DNA of 64,000 bases, taken from NCBI GenBank assembly GCA_016787575.1, contig JAEUUO010000013.1, positions 1 to 64,000 of the forward strand, in the 5' to 3' direction. Position numbers and translations under genes: made by a program. Position 1 is the stretch's first letter. Each line of letters starts with the position of its first letter. Positions 1 through 8,482 of the stretch are shown here, piece by piece. The DNA comes from Saprospiraceae bacterium. Its GTDB lineage: Bacteria; Bacteroidota; Bacteroidia; Chitinophagales; Saprospiraceae. Below the pieces are notes generated by a model. It saw only the letters and a program-made list of their open reading frames with translations, did no database searches and was not told the DNA's origin.

Positions 1-215
1 CGTTTAAGCTCCTGTTCCTCGGGACTTAGTGATTCTTTTCCATTTCCTGGAAAACTTAGCTTCTCTCCTGATTTTATAAATTCACGTCGCCATCTACATA
101 TCATATCTGGATTAATAGATAACTCCTCTCCTAGTTTATGAATGCTTATCCCTTCTAGGCTACGATTTACAACCTCAAGCTTGAATTGCCTGTCATAACT
201 TCTTCTGATTTTCAT
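1..215 (-). CDS. IS3-family transposase OrfA, N-terminal part
   Basis: The minus-strand frame starting at ATG 215 reads MKIRRSYDRQFKLEVVNRSL and continues for 71 codons to the window edge, so the C-terminus is missing. The opening, followed by a helix-turn-helix with 'INPDMICRWRREF', is typical of the HTH_Tnp_1 (IS3/IS911 OrfA) DNA-binding subunit. In such elements OrfA binds the terminal repeats and OrfB, made by programmed frameshifting, carries the DDE catalytic domain; OrfB would lie to the left of this window. The open part has no stop, so the copy may be intact. Known of the family: a cut-and-paste or copy-out transposase. Seen here: the HTH part only. Confidence 0.75.
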   Translation of the reverse strand, partial: MKIRRSYDRQFKLEVVNRSLEGISIHKLGEELSINPDMICRWRREFIKSGEKLSFPGNGKESLSPEEQELK

Positions 216-280
216 AATTATAAAAATACTGGTTTATGACCAAAGACTTAACTTATTGTCCGGCTTTTTGAGTAGGTCCA
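1..280 (-). mobile_element. End of an IS3-like insertion sequence
   Basis: The stretch holds the start of an orfA-type transposase gene, cut by the window edge, and about 65 bp of non-coding DNA beyond its start codon. Read on the minus strand the outer end begins TGGACCTACTCAAAAAGCCG, which resembles terminal inverted repeats of the IS3/IS150 group. The boundary at about 280 is inferred from that motif. The other end lies outside the window, so neither the target duplication nor the full element can be checked. Confidence 0.6.
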
Positions 281-283
281 CTT

Positions 284-331
284 ACATCCTAAAAGTCTAA
301 CAGCCTAAAAGTCTTACATCCTAAAAGTCTA
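284..331. repeat. Three tandem copies of a 16-bp unit
   Basis: The unit is ACATCCTAAAAGTCTA, with two single-base changes in the middle copy and a fourth copy breaking down after ACAACCTA. It starts four bases outside the inferred IS end and lies upstream of the tricorn-type protease gene. No function is evident. Confidence 0.7.
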
Positions 332-392
332 ACAACCTATTCCTCCATACTATACGAAAACATTCGTACATTCGCACCCATAATTGAATAAC

Positions 393-3300
393 ATGAATGT
401 AAAACGTAATTTAACTTGCTCATTTTTAGCAATTTATTGTTTGCTATCGGCACAGGAAAGTCGCCTTTTGCGATTTCCAAGCGTATTTAATAATCAAATT
501 GCCTTTAGCTATGCTGGTGATTTGTATACCGTTTCTGCCAATGGCGGAACCGCGCGTAAACTTACCAACCATCAGGGTCAGGAAATTTTTGCCCGCTATT
601 CTCCAGATGGGAAACACATTGCCTTTACAGGGCAATACGATGGCAATTCTGAAATTTACATCATGCCTTCAAATGGAGGCGAACCCAAACGTTTGACCTA
701 TACAGCAACACTTAACCGGGACGATGTTTCTGACAGAATGGGTCCCAATAATTTGTGTATGACCTGGAGAGACAATGAGTCTATTGTTTACAGAGGACGC
801 TGGCGTGATTTCAATGACTGGAAAGGACAATTGTACCTTTGCAATATCAAAGGAGGTTTATCTGAACAATTGCCATTAGATCACGGTGGATTTTGCTCGT
901 ACAATGCAGATAAATCCAAGATGGCATACAATTATGTATTTCGCGAATTCCGGACCTGGAAACGTTACCGTGGCGGTCAGGCAGATGACATTCGCATATT
1001 TGATTTTCAAACAAAACAAAGCACGAAAATATCTGACAACAACGCCCAGGATATCATACCAATGTGGGTGGGCTCTAAGATTTATTACTTATCCGATCGC
1101 GATGCCCGCATGAATTTGTTTTGTTACGATTTAAACACCAAGCAAACAAAAAAAATAACAGACTTTAAAGACTTTGATTGCAAATTTCCATCATCTAATG
1201 GAAACTGGATCGTTTTTGAAAACGGTGGATACATTTATAAACTAAATGCCACCACAGATAAGTATGAAAAAGTAAACATCAGCATACAGGAAGACTTTGC
1301 ATCCGGTAGAAATAAATATGTGAACGCCAAAGACTATCTTGAAAATTGGGATATCGGGCCTGATGGCAATCGGGCTGTTTTTTGCGCACGGGGAGATGTT
1401 TTTACAGTACCTGCGAAAAATGGTGCAGTGCGCAACATGACAAAATCTTCCGGAGCTCATGACCGCGATGCTGCATGGTCCCCCAATGGAAAATACATCG
1501 CTTACATCAGCGATGCCAGCGGAGAAGACGAATTGTATTTATTGCAAGCAGATGGTACGCAAGCAGCAGTTCAACTCACAAAAAATGGGGATAATTACAA
1601 ATATGGCATTCGTTGGTCACCTGACAGTAAAATGATTTTGTACAGTGATCGCAAACAAAGACTTTTTAGTGTGGATGTGATGAGTAAAGAGGTGATCCAG
1701 ATTCAAGCTAACGAATATTTTGAAATCCGTGACTACAATTGGTCCAATGACAGCAAATTTGTATGTTATACCAATCCGGAAGGAAAAAACAATTCAACCA
1801 TTCATATTTATTCTTTGAGTGAAAAAAAGAATTATGCCGTTACGGAATCCTGGTTTCAATCCTATGCACCAGTGTTTAGTCCGGATGGTAAATATTTATA
1901 CTTTGTTTCTGAACGTAGCTTCAGTCCAAGTTACAACAACGTTGAATGGAATTATGCCTACTTTGATTTGGCAAAAATCTATTGCATTCCGCTGCGCAAA
2001 GATGTAAAAAATCCATTTGAACCAAAATCAGATGAGGTAGTGGTTAAAGACACAACAGTAAAAAAAGAAGATTCTAAAACAAGCAAGGCAGATAGCACCA
2101 AAAAAGATGCAGGAGGCTTGAAAATTGATTTCGATGGAATTGTGAATCGCGTTATTGAAATTCCTGGACCTCCAGGAAATTATTTTGGATTGGAAACAGC
2201 CAATGACAAAATTTATTTCTTTCGTTCATCTCAGCGCGATAAAATGAAATGGTTTGTGTATGACATCAATAGTCAAAAAGAAACTGAACTGGGAGCTGAT
2301 ATCAACGGATTTACATTTTCAGCGGATGGGAAAAAAGTGATGCTTGCTGCAAGCAGAAATTTTTACATCCTTGACATTCCTTCTGCAAAACCAAATTTAG
2401 AAAATCCATTAAATTTAGACGACATGAAAGTATGGATTGACCGAAGTGCTGAATGGAATCAAATTTACAATGAATGCTGGAGGCAAATGCGTGATTTTGT
2501 GTATGATCCAAATCTGCATGGAGTGGATTGGAAAAAACTAAGAGCCAATTATGCACAGTTATTGCCTTATGTTAATAATCGCACCGACCTGACCTATATC
2601 ATCGGTGAATTAATTGGTGAATTAAACCTCGGTCACTCTTATGTTGGTGGGGGTGATTATCCAAAAGCAGATCGCATTCCTATGGGATTGTTGGGTGCAG
2701 AAATTGTGAAAGATCCTTCCGGTTATATTAAAGTTGTAAAAATTTTAAAAGGGGAGAATTGGGACAAAAACAATCGTTCGCCATTAACTGAAATTGGAGT
2801 GAATGTAAAGGAAGGTGATTTGATACTTGCAGTGGATGGAAATTCAACCAAGGATGTTGCTGATTTTTATCAATTATTAGTTGGTACTGCTGGTAAACAA
2901 ATTCGTTTGAAAGTAAATTCAAAAGCAACTGAAGCAGGATCACGTGAAGTAACTGTAATTCCAATTGCTGACGAACAAAAATTATATTATTACAGTTGGG
3001 TACAAAAAAACATCGCTAAGGTAACCGCAGCAACCAACGGAAGAGTTGGTTATTTGCACATACCCAATATGGGTTCAGAAGGTTTAAATGAATTTGTAAA
3101 ATATTATTATGCTCAATTAAACAAAGAAGCATTGATTGTCGATGATCGTGGAAACGGTGGTGGAAATGTTTCTCCTCACATCATTGAGCGTTTGCGCAGA
3201 GAACCGGTACAAATTACCGTAAGTCGAAACGGAAAACCAACTTATGAGCCCACCGAACAAATCATAGGTCCAAAAATTGCCTTGATCGATGAGTATTCTG

Positions 3301-3641
3301 CAAGCGATGGCGACATTTTTGCATACCGTTTCAGAAAGCATAAATTAGGAACTATTATCGGTAAAAGAAGTTGGGGTGGAGTCGTTGGTATCCGTGGAAG
3401 TTTGCCGATCGTTGACGGTGGTTTTTTAAATCGCCCTGAATTTTCCAGGTACAATGTAGAAGGAACTCAATGGGAAATAGAAGGCCATGGAGTGGATCCG
3501 GATATTGTAGTTGAAAATGATCCATACAAAGCATTCATTGGAGAAGATCAGCAATTGGATAAAGCGATTGAGTTGATTAAAGAACAAATGAAAGGGAAAT
3601 CTTATCTGGAACCGGCACCGCCTGCCTATCCAAAGAAATAA
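393..3641 (+). CDS. Tricorn-type protease (PD40 propeller, PDZ, S41 peptidase)
   Basis: A large exported serine protease of the bacterial tricorn family (about 1080 residues, the usual length). The N-terminus is a signal peptide ending near 'LLSAQES'. Residues about 25-560 hold PD40/WD40-like propeller repeats ('YSPDGKHIAFTG', 'WSPNGKYIAYIS', 'FSPDGKYLYFVS'). A charged Lys/Asp/Ser linker follows (about 550-575), then the C1 helical part with 'LNLGHSYVGGGD' (His about 748), a PDZ domain (about 755-850) and the S41 core with 'YSASDGDIFAYRF' (Ser 971, Asp 972) and a late Glu in 'WEIEGHGVDPD'. These match tricorn's catalytic His, Ser-Asp and Glu. Known role: trimming of peptides; here inferred to be periplasmic. 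A TTG nine bases upstream is in frame, but ATG 393 gives the better signal peptide. It stands alone, with repeats on both sides. Confidence 0.88.
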   Translation: MNVKRNLTCSFLAIYCLLSAQESRLLRFPSVFNNQIAFSYAGDLYTVSANGGTARKLTNHQGQEIFARYSPDGKHIAFTGQYDGNSEIYIMPSNGGEPKRLTYTATLNRDDVSDRMGPNNLCMTWRDNESIVYRGRWRDFNDWKGQLYLCNIKGGLSEQLPLDHGGFCSYNADKSKMAYNYVFREFRTWKRYRGGQADDIRIFDFQTKQSTKISDNNAQDIIPMWVGSKIYYLSDRDARMNLFCYDLNTKQTKKITDFKDFDCKFPSSNGNWIVFENGGYIYKLNATTDKYEKVNISIQEDFASGRNKYVNAKDYLENWDIGPDGNRAVFCARGDVFTVPAKNGAVRNMTKSSGAHDRDAAWSPNGKYIAYISDASGEDELYLLQADGTQAAVQLTKNGDNYKYGIRWSPDSKMILYSDRKQRLFSVDVMSKEVIQIQANEYFEIRDYNWSNDSKFVCYTNPEGKNNSTIHIYSLSEKKNYAVTESWFQSYAPVFSPDGKYLYFVSERSFSPSYNNVEWNYAYFDLAKIYCIPLRKDVKNPFEPKSDEVVVKDTTVKKEDSKTSKADSTKKDAGGLKIDFDGIVNRVIEIPGPPGNYFGLETANDKIYFFRSSQRDKMKWFVYDINSQKETELGADINGFTFSADGKKVMLAASRNFYILDIPSAKPNLENPLNLDDMKVWIDRSAEWNQIYNECWRQMRDFVYDPNLHGVDWKKLRANYAQLLPYVNNRTDLTYIIGELIGELNLGHSYVGGGDYPKADRIPMGLLGAEIVKDPSGYIKVVKILKGENWDKNNRSPLTEIGVNVKEGDLILAVDGNSTKDVADFYQLLVGTAGKQIRLKVNSKATEAGSREVTVIPIADEQKLYYYSWVQKNIAKVTAATNGRVGYLHIPNMGSEGLNEFVKYYYAQLNKEALIVDDRGNGGGNVSPHIIERLRREPVQITVSRNGKPTYEPTEQIIGPKIALIDEYSASDGDIFAYRFRKHKLGTIIGKRSWGGVVGIRGSLPIVDGGFLNRPEFSRYNVEGTQWEIEGHGVDPDIVVENDPYKAFIGEDQQLDKAIELIKEQMKGKSYLEPAPPAYPKK

Positions 3642-3690
3642 TGCAGACCTTCTGACCCTAAGGAAAGGGCTTTAACTCAAAGAATGGATT

Positions 3691-3945
3691 AAAGCCCCTT
3701 TCAAGGGGTTTGGGGTTCGAGTAAATTTGAATGATTCACAAATGCAACAACATTTTGAACCCCCTGCCCCCTTGGAAGGGGGTTTAAATTTTACCAAGAA
3801 TCAAAAGCCCCTTTCAAAGGGTTTGGGGTTCGAGTAAATTTGAATGATTCACAAATGCAACAACATTTTGAACCCCCTGCCCCTTGGAGGGGGGTTTAAA
3901 TTTTACCAAGAATCAAAAGCCCCTTTCAAGGGGTTTGGGGTTCGT
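3691..3945. repeat. Direct repeat, unit 112-113 bp, 2.3 copies, with internal palindromes
   Basis: Copies begin at 3691, 3804 and 3916; the third stops after about 30 bp. Each starts AAAGCCCCTTTCAAGGGGTT, itself a palindrome (CCCCTT/AAGGGG), and the first two contain a second palindrome around CCCCTTGG with G-runs after it, plus GGGGTTCG and GAACCCC arms that could pair. The array fills most of the 480-bp gap between the protease and the receptor gene. It resembles the palindromic intergenic repeats common in Bacteroidota. No gene is seen in this gap. Confidence 0.85.
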
Positions 3946-4123
3946 TGAAATTTGAAAGAATCTCAAAATCAGATTTATCGCAAATTTTGTCTTTAAATCA
4001 GCTGTGTTGGTCGTCGTTTTAGCATTCAATATCTAATAACATGCAAATGTTGTTTTCACTTGAAACTTATTGGAATTATTACTGGTTTCCCTGTTAGTAA
4101 AACTCTCAATTTTTAAAATGCTT

Positions 4124-6625
4124 ATGAACTCATTTTCACTAAAATTTGATTCTTTTTGCTTAATCCTGATTTTTGTAATTCTTGGAATTCCTAACGGATA
4201 CAGTCAGCTGATGCGCCCACCCAGTGGCCCGCCACCGGAAGGTAAAATTCAAGGGGAGTTGCTTGACAGCATCACAAAAAAGCCTTTGGTTTTTGCAAAT
4301 ATTGTAATTCAAGAAGCCTTGGAGAAAAAAGATGTCGACGGTGGATTAACTGACGATGACGGTAAATTTAAAATCAAGGAATTGAAAAATGCAAAATACA
4401 ATGTCATCGCAACGTATTTAGGTTACCAAACAAAAATTATGGGTCCCTATAAAATTAACAAGGATGTACAAGAATATAATTTAGGAAAAATTTACTTGTC
4501 ACCAACTGTTACTAATTTGGACGAGGTTACGGTAACAGGTACCAAAGATCTAATCGAAAATAAAATTGACCGCCTGGTTTATAATGCAGAAAAAGATGTG
4601 ACATCAAAAGGAGGCACTGCTGCGGATGTATTAAGGCGCACTCCTTTATTGACGGTAGATTTGGAAGGAAATCTCTCCATGCGAGGAAGCAGTAATATCC
4701 GCGTATTGATCAATGGGAAACCATCTACGATCATGTCAAGCAGCATAGCCGATGCATTAAAAATGATTCCGGCAGACATCATTGAAAAAGTCGAAGTAAT
4801 TACACAACCTGGTGCTAAGTATGATGCAGAAGGAACAGGAGGCATAGTGAATATTGTAACAAAAACAAAAAAAATACAGGGAACCAGCGGTTCGATTTAT
4901 ACGAGTGCAGGAACCAAGAGCAGCAGTTTAGGAACCAACCTCACGGTGCGAGCTGGCGAAATAGGATACAATGCCAATGTAGGTGGATTTTTCTGGCGGG
5001 GAAAAGGGGACCAACACGTTGAACGTGAAAATTTATTAATCAACGACGATCCGTATTTTTTACAAACAGGCCATTCAAAAAATTATGGTGGCGGTTTATA
5101 CGGACAAATCGGTGCAGACTGGGATCTGAATTCTAAAAACAGTTTCAATCTTACGACTCGTTTTCCAATAAACTTATTTCACAATGACAATGATTTAACA
5201 ACCTATCAGGGAGATACCCTTGCGAATTTACCCTTTGCATACAGAAGAGTCAGCGATGCATTAAACAGAAATATTGGAACAGACATTAACCTTGATTATA
5301 AGAGGACCTATGGAAAAGAAACCGAACGCGAGTTTGGCATGTCGGCCCAATACTCATACAGCAATCGAAAAAGTGAATATGAAACTGACCAGTTTGATGA
5401 ATTGGGTGTTCGCAATTACCGCGAAACCAGTCCAAATTTAGGAAATAATAAAGAACTTACTTTTGCGGCAGACTACTTGCATCCCATTCATAAGAAAATA
5501 AATTTAGAAGTTGGTGGTAAGAGTATTTTTAGAAATGTATTCAGTGACATATATTACGATACGCTAGATTTAAGTTCAAATAATTATTTAAGAGATCATA
5601 GTAGGGACAATGTATTTGACTACGATCAAAATGTGGGTGCAGCCTATTCACAACTAACTTTTCCAATACTTAGCAATTTAAGAGGACGATTGGGTTTGCG
5701 CTATGAACATACATTTATTAAAGGACTTACTGAAGCAGATGCCAACGATTTCGAAAACAATTACGCATCCTGGATTCCATCAGGATTAGTAGCTTATACC
5801 TTAAAAGATAAATCCACAGTAAAATTTTCATATTCCAGGAGGATTCAGCGCCCCAGTATGTTTTATTTAAATCCGTATGTCAATTACAACGATCCAAGTA
5901 ATATTTCTTATGGAAATCCAGAGTTAAAACCAGAACTCACAGAATCATTTGAGTTGAATTATTCCTTTACCAAAGATGTAAAGAATGCTACCATTTCAGT
6001 GTACCATAAAATCACCAATGACCTAATTGATAATTATCGGTTTGTGGATAGTTTAGGTCGCACCAATTCGACATACAATAATCTAGCGACCAATTACTCT
6101 TCCGGTGTCAGTATCAATGGAGGGATTATGAAATTGGGTAAAATCATTTTGAATGCAACAGCCAATTTGTATTATCAAAAAATTGAAAGCGAACAATTTG
6201 ATGGACTTAGAAATGATGCATTCAGTTACAGCTTTAATGGATTTGCAAATGTCAACATTACCCCAACGCTGGGCATTAGTTTTTTTGGTTTTATCAATTC
6301 TCCAAAATTGACTACACAAGGAAAGCAAGCTAGTTGGTATGTTTATAGCATAGGTTTGCGGAAAGATCTTTGGAAAAAAATGGGAGGACTTACCCTGGGA
6401 GTTGATAATCCATTTACCCCGAAGACCAATTTAAAATCAGAATTCAAATCTGAATCGTTTAGTTATGTATCCGACAATAAGTTTGAAGCCTGGGGCATCC
6501 GCTTGAGTCTTGATTACCGATTTGGCAAAATGGAGTTTGGTGGAAATCAGAAAAAGCGAAAAGGCAACCTCAACGACGACCTCAAACAAGGAGAGGAAGG
6601 CGGAAGCGGCGGCGGCGGAAGATAG
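4124..6625 (+). CDS. Outer-membrane beta-barrel receptor with CarboxypepD-like N-terminus
   Basis: About 833 residues. The signal peptide ends near 'GIPNGYSQ'. A short Pro-rich stretch leads into a carboxypeptidase-regulatory-like beta-sandwich (about 40-125, 'GELLDSITKKPLVFANIVI'), then a TonB-type plug (about 130-255, 'NLDEVTVTG', 'GAKYDAEGTGGIVNIVTK') and a long barrel of the outer-membrane protein beta-barrel family ('FSYSRRIQRPSMFYLNPYV', 'NPELKPELTESFELNYS'). The last residues are a Lys/Asp/Gly-rich tail (EEGGSGGGGR) rather than the usual terminal aromatic residue. The family takes up or exports ligands with TonB; the substrate cannot be told. In-frame starts at TTG 4070 and ATG 4118 exist; ATG 4124 fits the signal peptide best. 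No SusD partner lies next to it, which argues against a standard polysaccharide-utilisation locus. Confidence 0.85.
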   Translation: MNSFSLKFDSFCLILIFVILGIPNGYSQLMRPPSGPPPEGKIQGELLDSITKKPLVFANIVIQEALEKKDVDGGLTDDDGKFKIKELKNAKYNVIATYLGYQTKIMGPYKINKDVQEYNLGKIYLSPTVTNLDEVTVTGTKDLIENKIDRLVYNAEKDVTSKGGTAADVLRRTPLLTVDLEGNLSMRGSSNIRVLINGKPSTIMSSSIADALKMIPADIIEKVEVITQPGAKYDAEGTGGIVNIVTKTKKIQGTSGSIYTSAGTKSSSLGTNLTVRAGEIGYNANVGGFFWRGKGDQHVERENLLINDDPYFLQTGHSKNYGGGLYGQIGADWDLNSKNSFNLTTRFPINLFHNDNDLTTYQGDTLANLPFAYRRVSDALNRNIGTDINLDYKRTYGKETEREFGMSAQYSYSNRKSEYETDQFDELGVRNYRETSPNLGNNKELTFAADYLHPIHKKINLEVGGKSIFRNVFSDIYYDTLDLSSNNYLRDHSRDNVFDYDQNVGAAYSQLTFPILSNLRGRLGLRYEHTFIKGLTEADANDFENNYASWIPSGLVAYTLKDKSTVKFSYSRRIQRPSMFYLNPYVNYNDPSNISYGNPELKPELTESFELNYSFTKDVKNATISVYHKITNDLIDNYRFVDSLGRTNSTYNNLATNYSSGVSINGGIMKLGKIILNATANLYYQKIESEQFDGLRNDAFSYSFNGFANVNITPTLGISFFGFINSPKLTTQGKQASWYVYSIGLRKDLWKKMGGLTLGVDNPFTPKTNLKSEFKSESFSYVSDNKFEAWGIRLSLDYRFGKMEFGGNQKKRKGNLNDDLKQGEEGGSGGGGR

Positions 6626-6698
6626 GCTAAAGGCTGGAACTTGATAGGCTAGCGATTTTGCAGCCTAAAACAAAGATTTTCAATATTTTAATTTTATT

Positions 6699-6739
6699 CA
6701 AGGCCTTCTAAATACATTTTTAGAAGGCCTTGTTTTTTT
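6699..6739 (+). terminator. Rho-independent terminator after the receptor gene
   Basis: A 14-bp perfect stem, CAAGGCCTTCTAAA pairing with TTTAGAAGGCCTTG, has a 6-base loop and is followed by seven T residues. It lies about 75 bp after the receptor stop codon and is the strongest terminator in the window. Confidence 0.93.
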
Positions 6740-6783
6740 AATAATGAATGTCATATACGGCTATATAAAACCTGAATATCCAT

Positions 6784-6791
6784 TACTTTTG
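6784..6791 (+). promoter_or_regulatory. TAnnTTTG box upstream of tRNA-Pro
   Basis: TACTTTTG matches the Bacteroidota -7 consensus TAnnTTTG and lies in the gap between the terminator and the tRNA. No clear -33 TTG is seen at the expected spacing, so this is a candidate only. Confidence 0.35.
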
Positions 6792-6860
6792 CGCCTTGGG
6801 ACCAAGCATCCAAATGTTCATTTTATACATGTATCTTATGAATTTGGGGGTTTTACTTCT

Positions 6861-6999
<139 letters not shown>

Positions 7000-7009
7000 C
7001 ATATTAATC

Positions 7010-7044
7010 AAGGAGTTGTGAGGTAAAATCATAGCTCCTTTTTT
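7010..7044 (+). terminator. Probable terminator after tRNA-Pro
   Basis: AAGGAG pairs with CTCCTT across a partly paired interior (TGA/TCA), and the 3' arm runs into a T tract. It sits 11 bases after the tRNA. Confidence 0.6.
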
Positions 7045-7088
7045 ATTTGCACATAATTTGCACATAATTTGCACATAATTTGCACATA
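7045..7088. repeat. Four perfect tandem copies of ATTTGCACATA
   Basis: The 11-bp unit is repeated exactly four times and a fifth copy breaks off after ATT. The array begins where the tRNA terminator ends. Iterated 11-mers of this kind can be recombinase or replication-protein binding sites, but nothing here proves that. Confidence 0.9.
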
Positions 7089-7251
7089 ATTATCCTACAG
7101 TAGATTCCATTTTCATACCTATAAATATGTTGAGTCGCAGAGCAAAAAAGGTATAGATAGAGTTAATAAATCAATCTCCTGACTAAGATTTAGAATTTAG
7201 AGTTGTGTTTAAGGACGAATAGTAGAAAGTGTCTTCATTTGGTCGAGTTGA

Positions 7252-7611
7252 TACAGAAGAAAAAAACGTATTCCATTCATGCTTTACATGGACAAGTTTA
7301 ATAACTTCACTACACTATCATTAGTCAATATGTTTTCTGAATTAAGAAAATTTAAATTAGGCATGACATTAGCTCACCAATACATGAATCAGCTAGATGA
7401 TTATATTAAAAGCGCTGTGCTTGGAAATGCTGGAACTGTGGTTTCATTTAGAATCGGAACGAAAGATGCATTGCATATGGCAAAAGAAATGTATCCGGAA
7501 TTTGATATTGAAGATTATATTAATCTTCCGAAATATAAGATATACCTTAAGCTTTTGATTGATGGAAAGCCAATTAGGCCGTTTAGTGCTATTATTTCAT
7601 CGATTAATTAG
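7252..7611 (+). pseudogene. C-terminal fragment of a conjugation-type (TraD/TraM-recognition, HerA-like) ATPase
   Basis: The frame from the stop at 7249 reads RRKKRIPFMLYMDKFNNFTT and goes on with 'LSELRKFKLGMTLAHQYMNQL' and 'GNAGTVVSFRIG'. This is the C-terminal signature of coupling-protein or conjugation ATPases, usually '(F/Y)xDEFQNF' followed by 'EARKFRxxLTxAHQYxxQL'. The Walker B-type DEF is DKF here. Only about 120 residues remain; the Walker A half is missing and an in-frame stop lies just upstream, so this is a remnant. An ATG at 7279 could still give a 110-residue protein. It is 250 bp from tRNA-Pro and is probably a relic of an integrative element. Exact family (TraD-like or phage/plasmid HerA-like) is uncertain. 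Confidence 0.75.
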
Positions 7612-7666
7612 AATCATTTTTTTTAAAAAAAAATAAGTATTATTCTAAAAATACAAATACATACCT

Positions 7667-8482
7667 TTAATTAGATTTTCTAATGATCCAAGTATCTTGT
7701 TGGGGTATACCATTTTTAATTTCTCCTGGTAATATTTTTTCTATTTTAAAAAACCCTTGAATAGATCTCTCTACATACATTCTAGGATGAAATGTACTAT
7801 ATGACCTGTGCCCTTCAATATCACTATAATGATTTACTGCATTCCCATTTATAAATTGGGTTTGCTCACTTTCTTTCAATTTGATCTTAAAAGCATCACC
7901 ATGTAAGGTAAAAATTAATATACCACCATGCTTTAATATTCTATTGAGTTCTATTATCCATGGAAGAAAAAGCTTTTCACTTAAATGTGTAAAGACTGAA
8001 ATAGAATAGACAACATCAAAATAATTATTTTCAAACTTTAAAGGAGGAATAAGATCATTTTTAATAAAATTTATTCCGAAAATATTTCTAGTATTCCAAG
8101 AAATTGTATCTTCATTATAATCACTGCCATATATAATACTTTTATCTTTTAATAATTGAGGTAAATGACGAATTACTCTTGAAGGGCCACAACCCCAATC
8201 CAATATTTTAATTTGTTTATTTAAATCTATATGGTTACTTATTAAATTTAAAATCCATTCAGCTGTCTCTCTTCCATAAATATAATAATCTCTATAATTT
8301 AATTTATAAGATTCAAATAACATATAGGAAGGAGGTAGGGGTATGGTTGGGTTTAGCTTAATAAACTCTTCATTATTCTGAGAGTATTTTATATTATAGT
8401 AATAATATATTATCTTATCAACTAAGAGACCATATCCATTCCTCCTCGCAAAATTCAATATTCTTCTTAATATCTTTACCAT
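7667..8482 (-). CDS. Class I SAM-dependent methyltransferase
   Basis: 271 residues. Motif I, 'IKILDWGCGPSR' (about 92-103), binds S-adenosylmethionine; an acidic residue follows in 'IYGSDYNED' (about 120), and 'FDVVYSISVFTHLSE' is the usual post-II/motif IV region, followed by 'LNRILKHGGILIFTLHG'. The fold is the Methyltransf_11/25 type found in small-molecule and glycan methylation. The first 90 residues have no recognised domain. Its ATG overlaps the stop codon region of the preceding T9SS-exported protein gene (ATGGTAA), so the two are probably translationally coupled. The substrate is unknown. The gene is AT-rich (about 70 %), more so than the flanking conserved genes, and lies inside the island between the ATPase and integrase remnants. 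Confidence 0.8.
   Translation of the reverse strand: MVKILRRILNFARRNGYGLLVDKIIYYYYNIKYSQNNEEFIKLNPTIPLPPSYMLFESYKLNYRDYYIYGRETAEWILNLISNHIDLNKQIKILDWGCGPSRVIRHLPQLLKDKSIIYGSDYNEDTISWNTRNIFGINFIKNDLIPPLKFENNYFDVVYSISVFTHLSEKLFLPWIIELNRILKHGGILIFTLHGDAFKIKLKESEQTQFINGNAVNHYSDIEGHRSYSTFHPRMYVERSIQGFFKIEKILPGEIKNGIPQQDTWIIRKSN

Noticed and set aside
3691..3945. Possible CRISPR array because of palindromic repeats
   Set aside because: The 113-bp copies are adjacent and nearly identical along their whole length, so there are no unique spacers.
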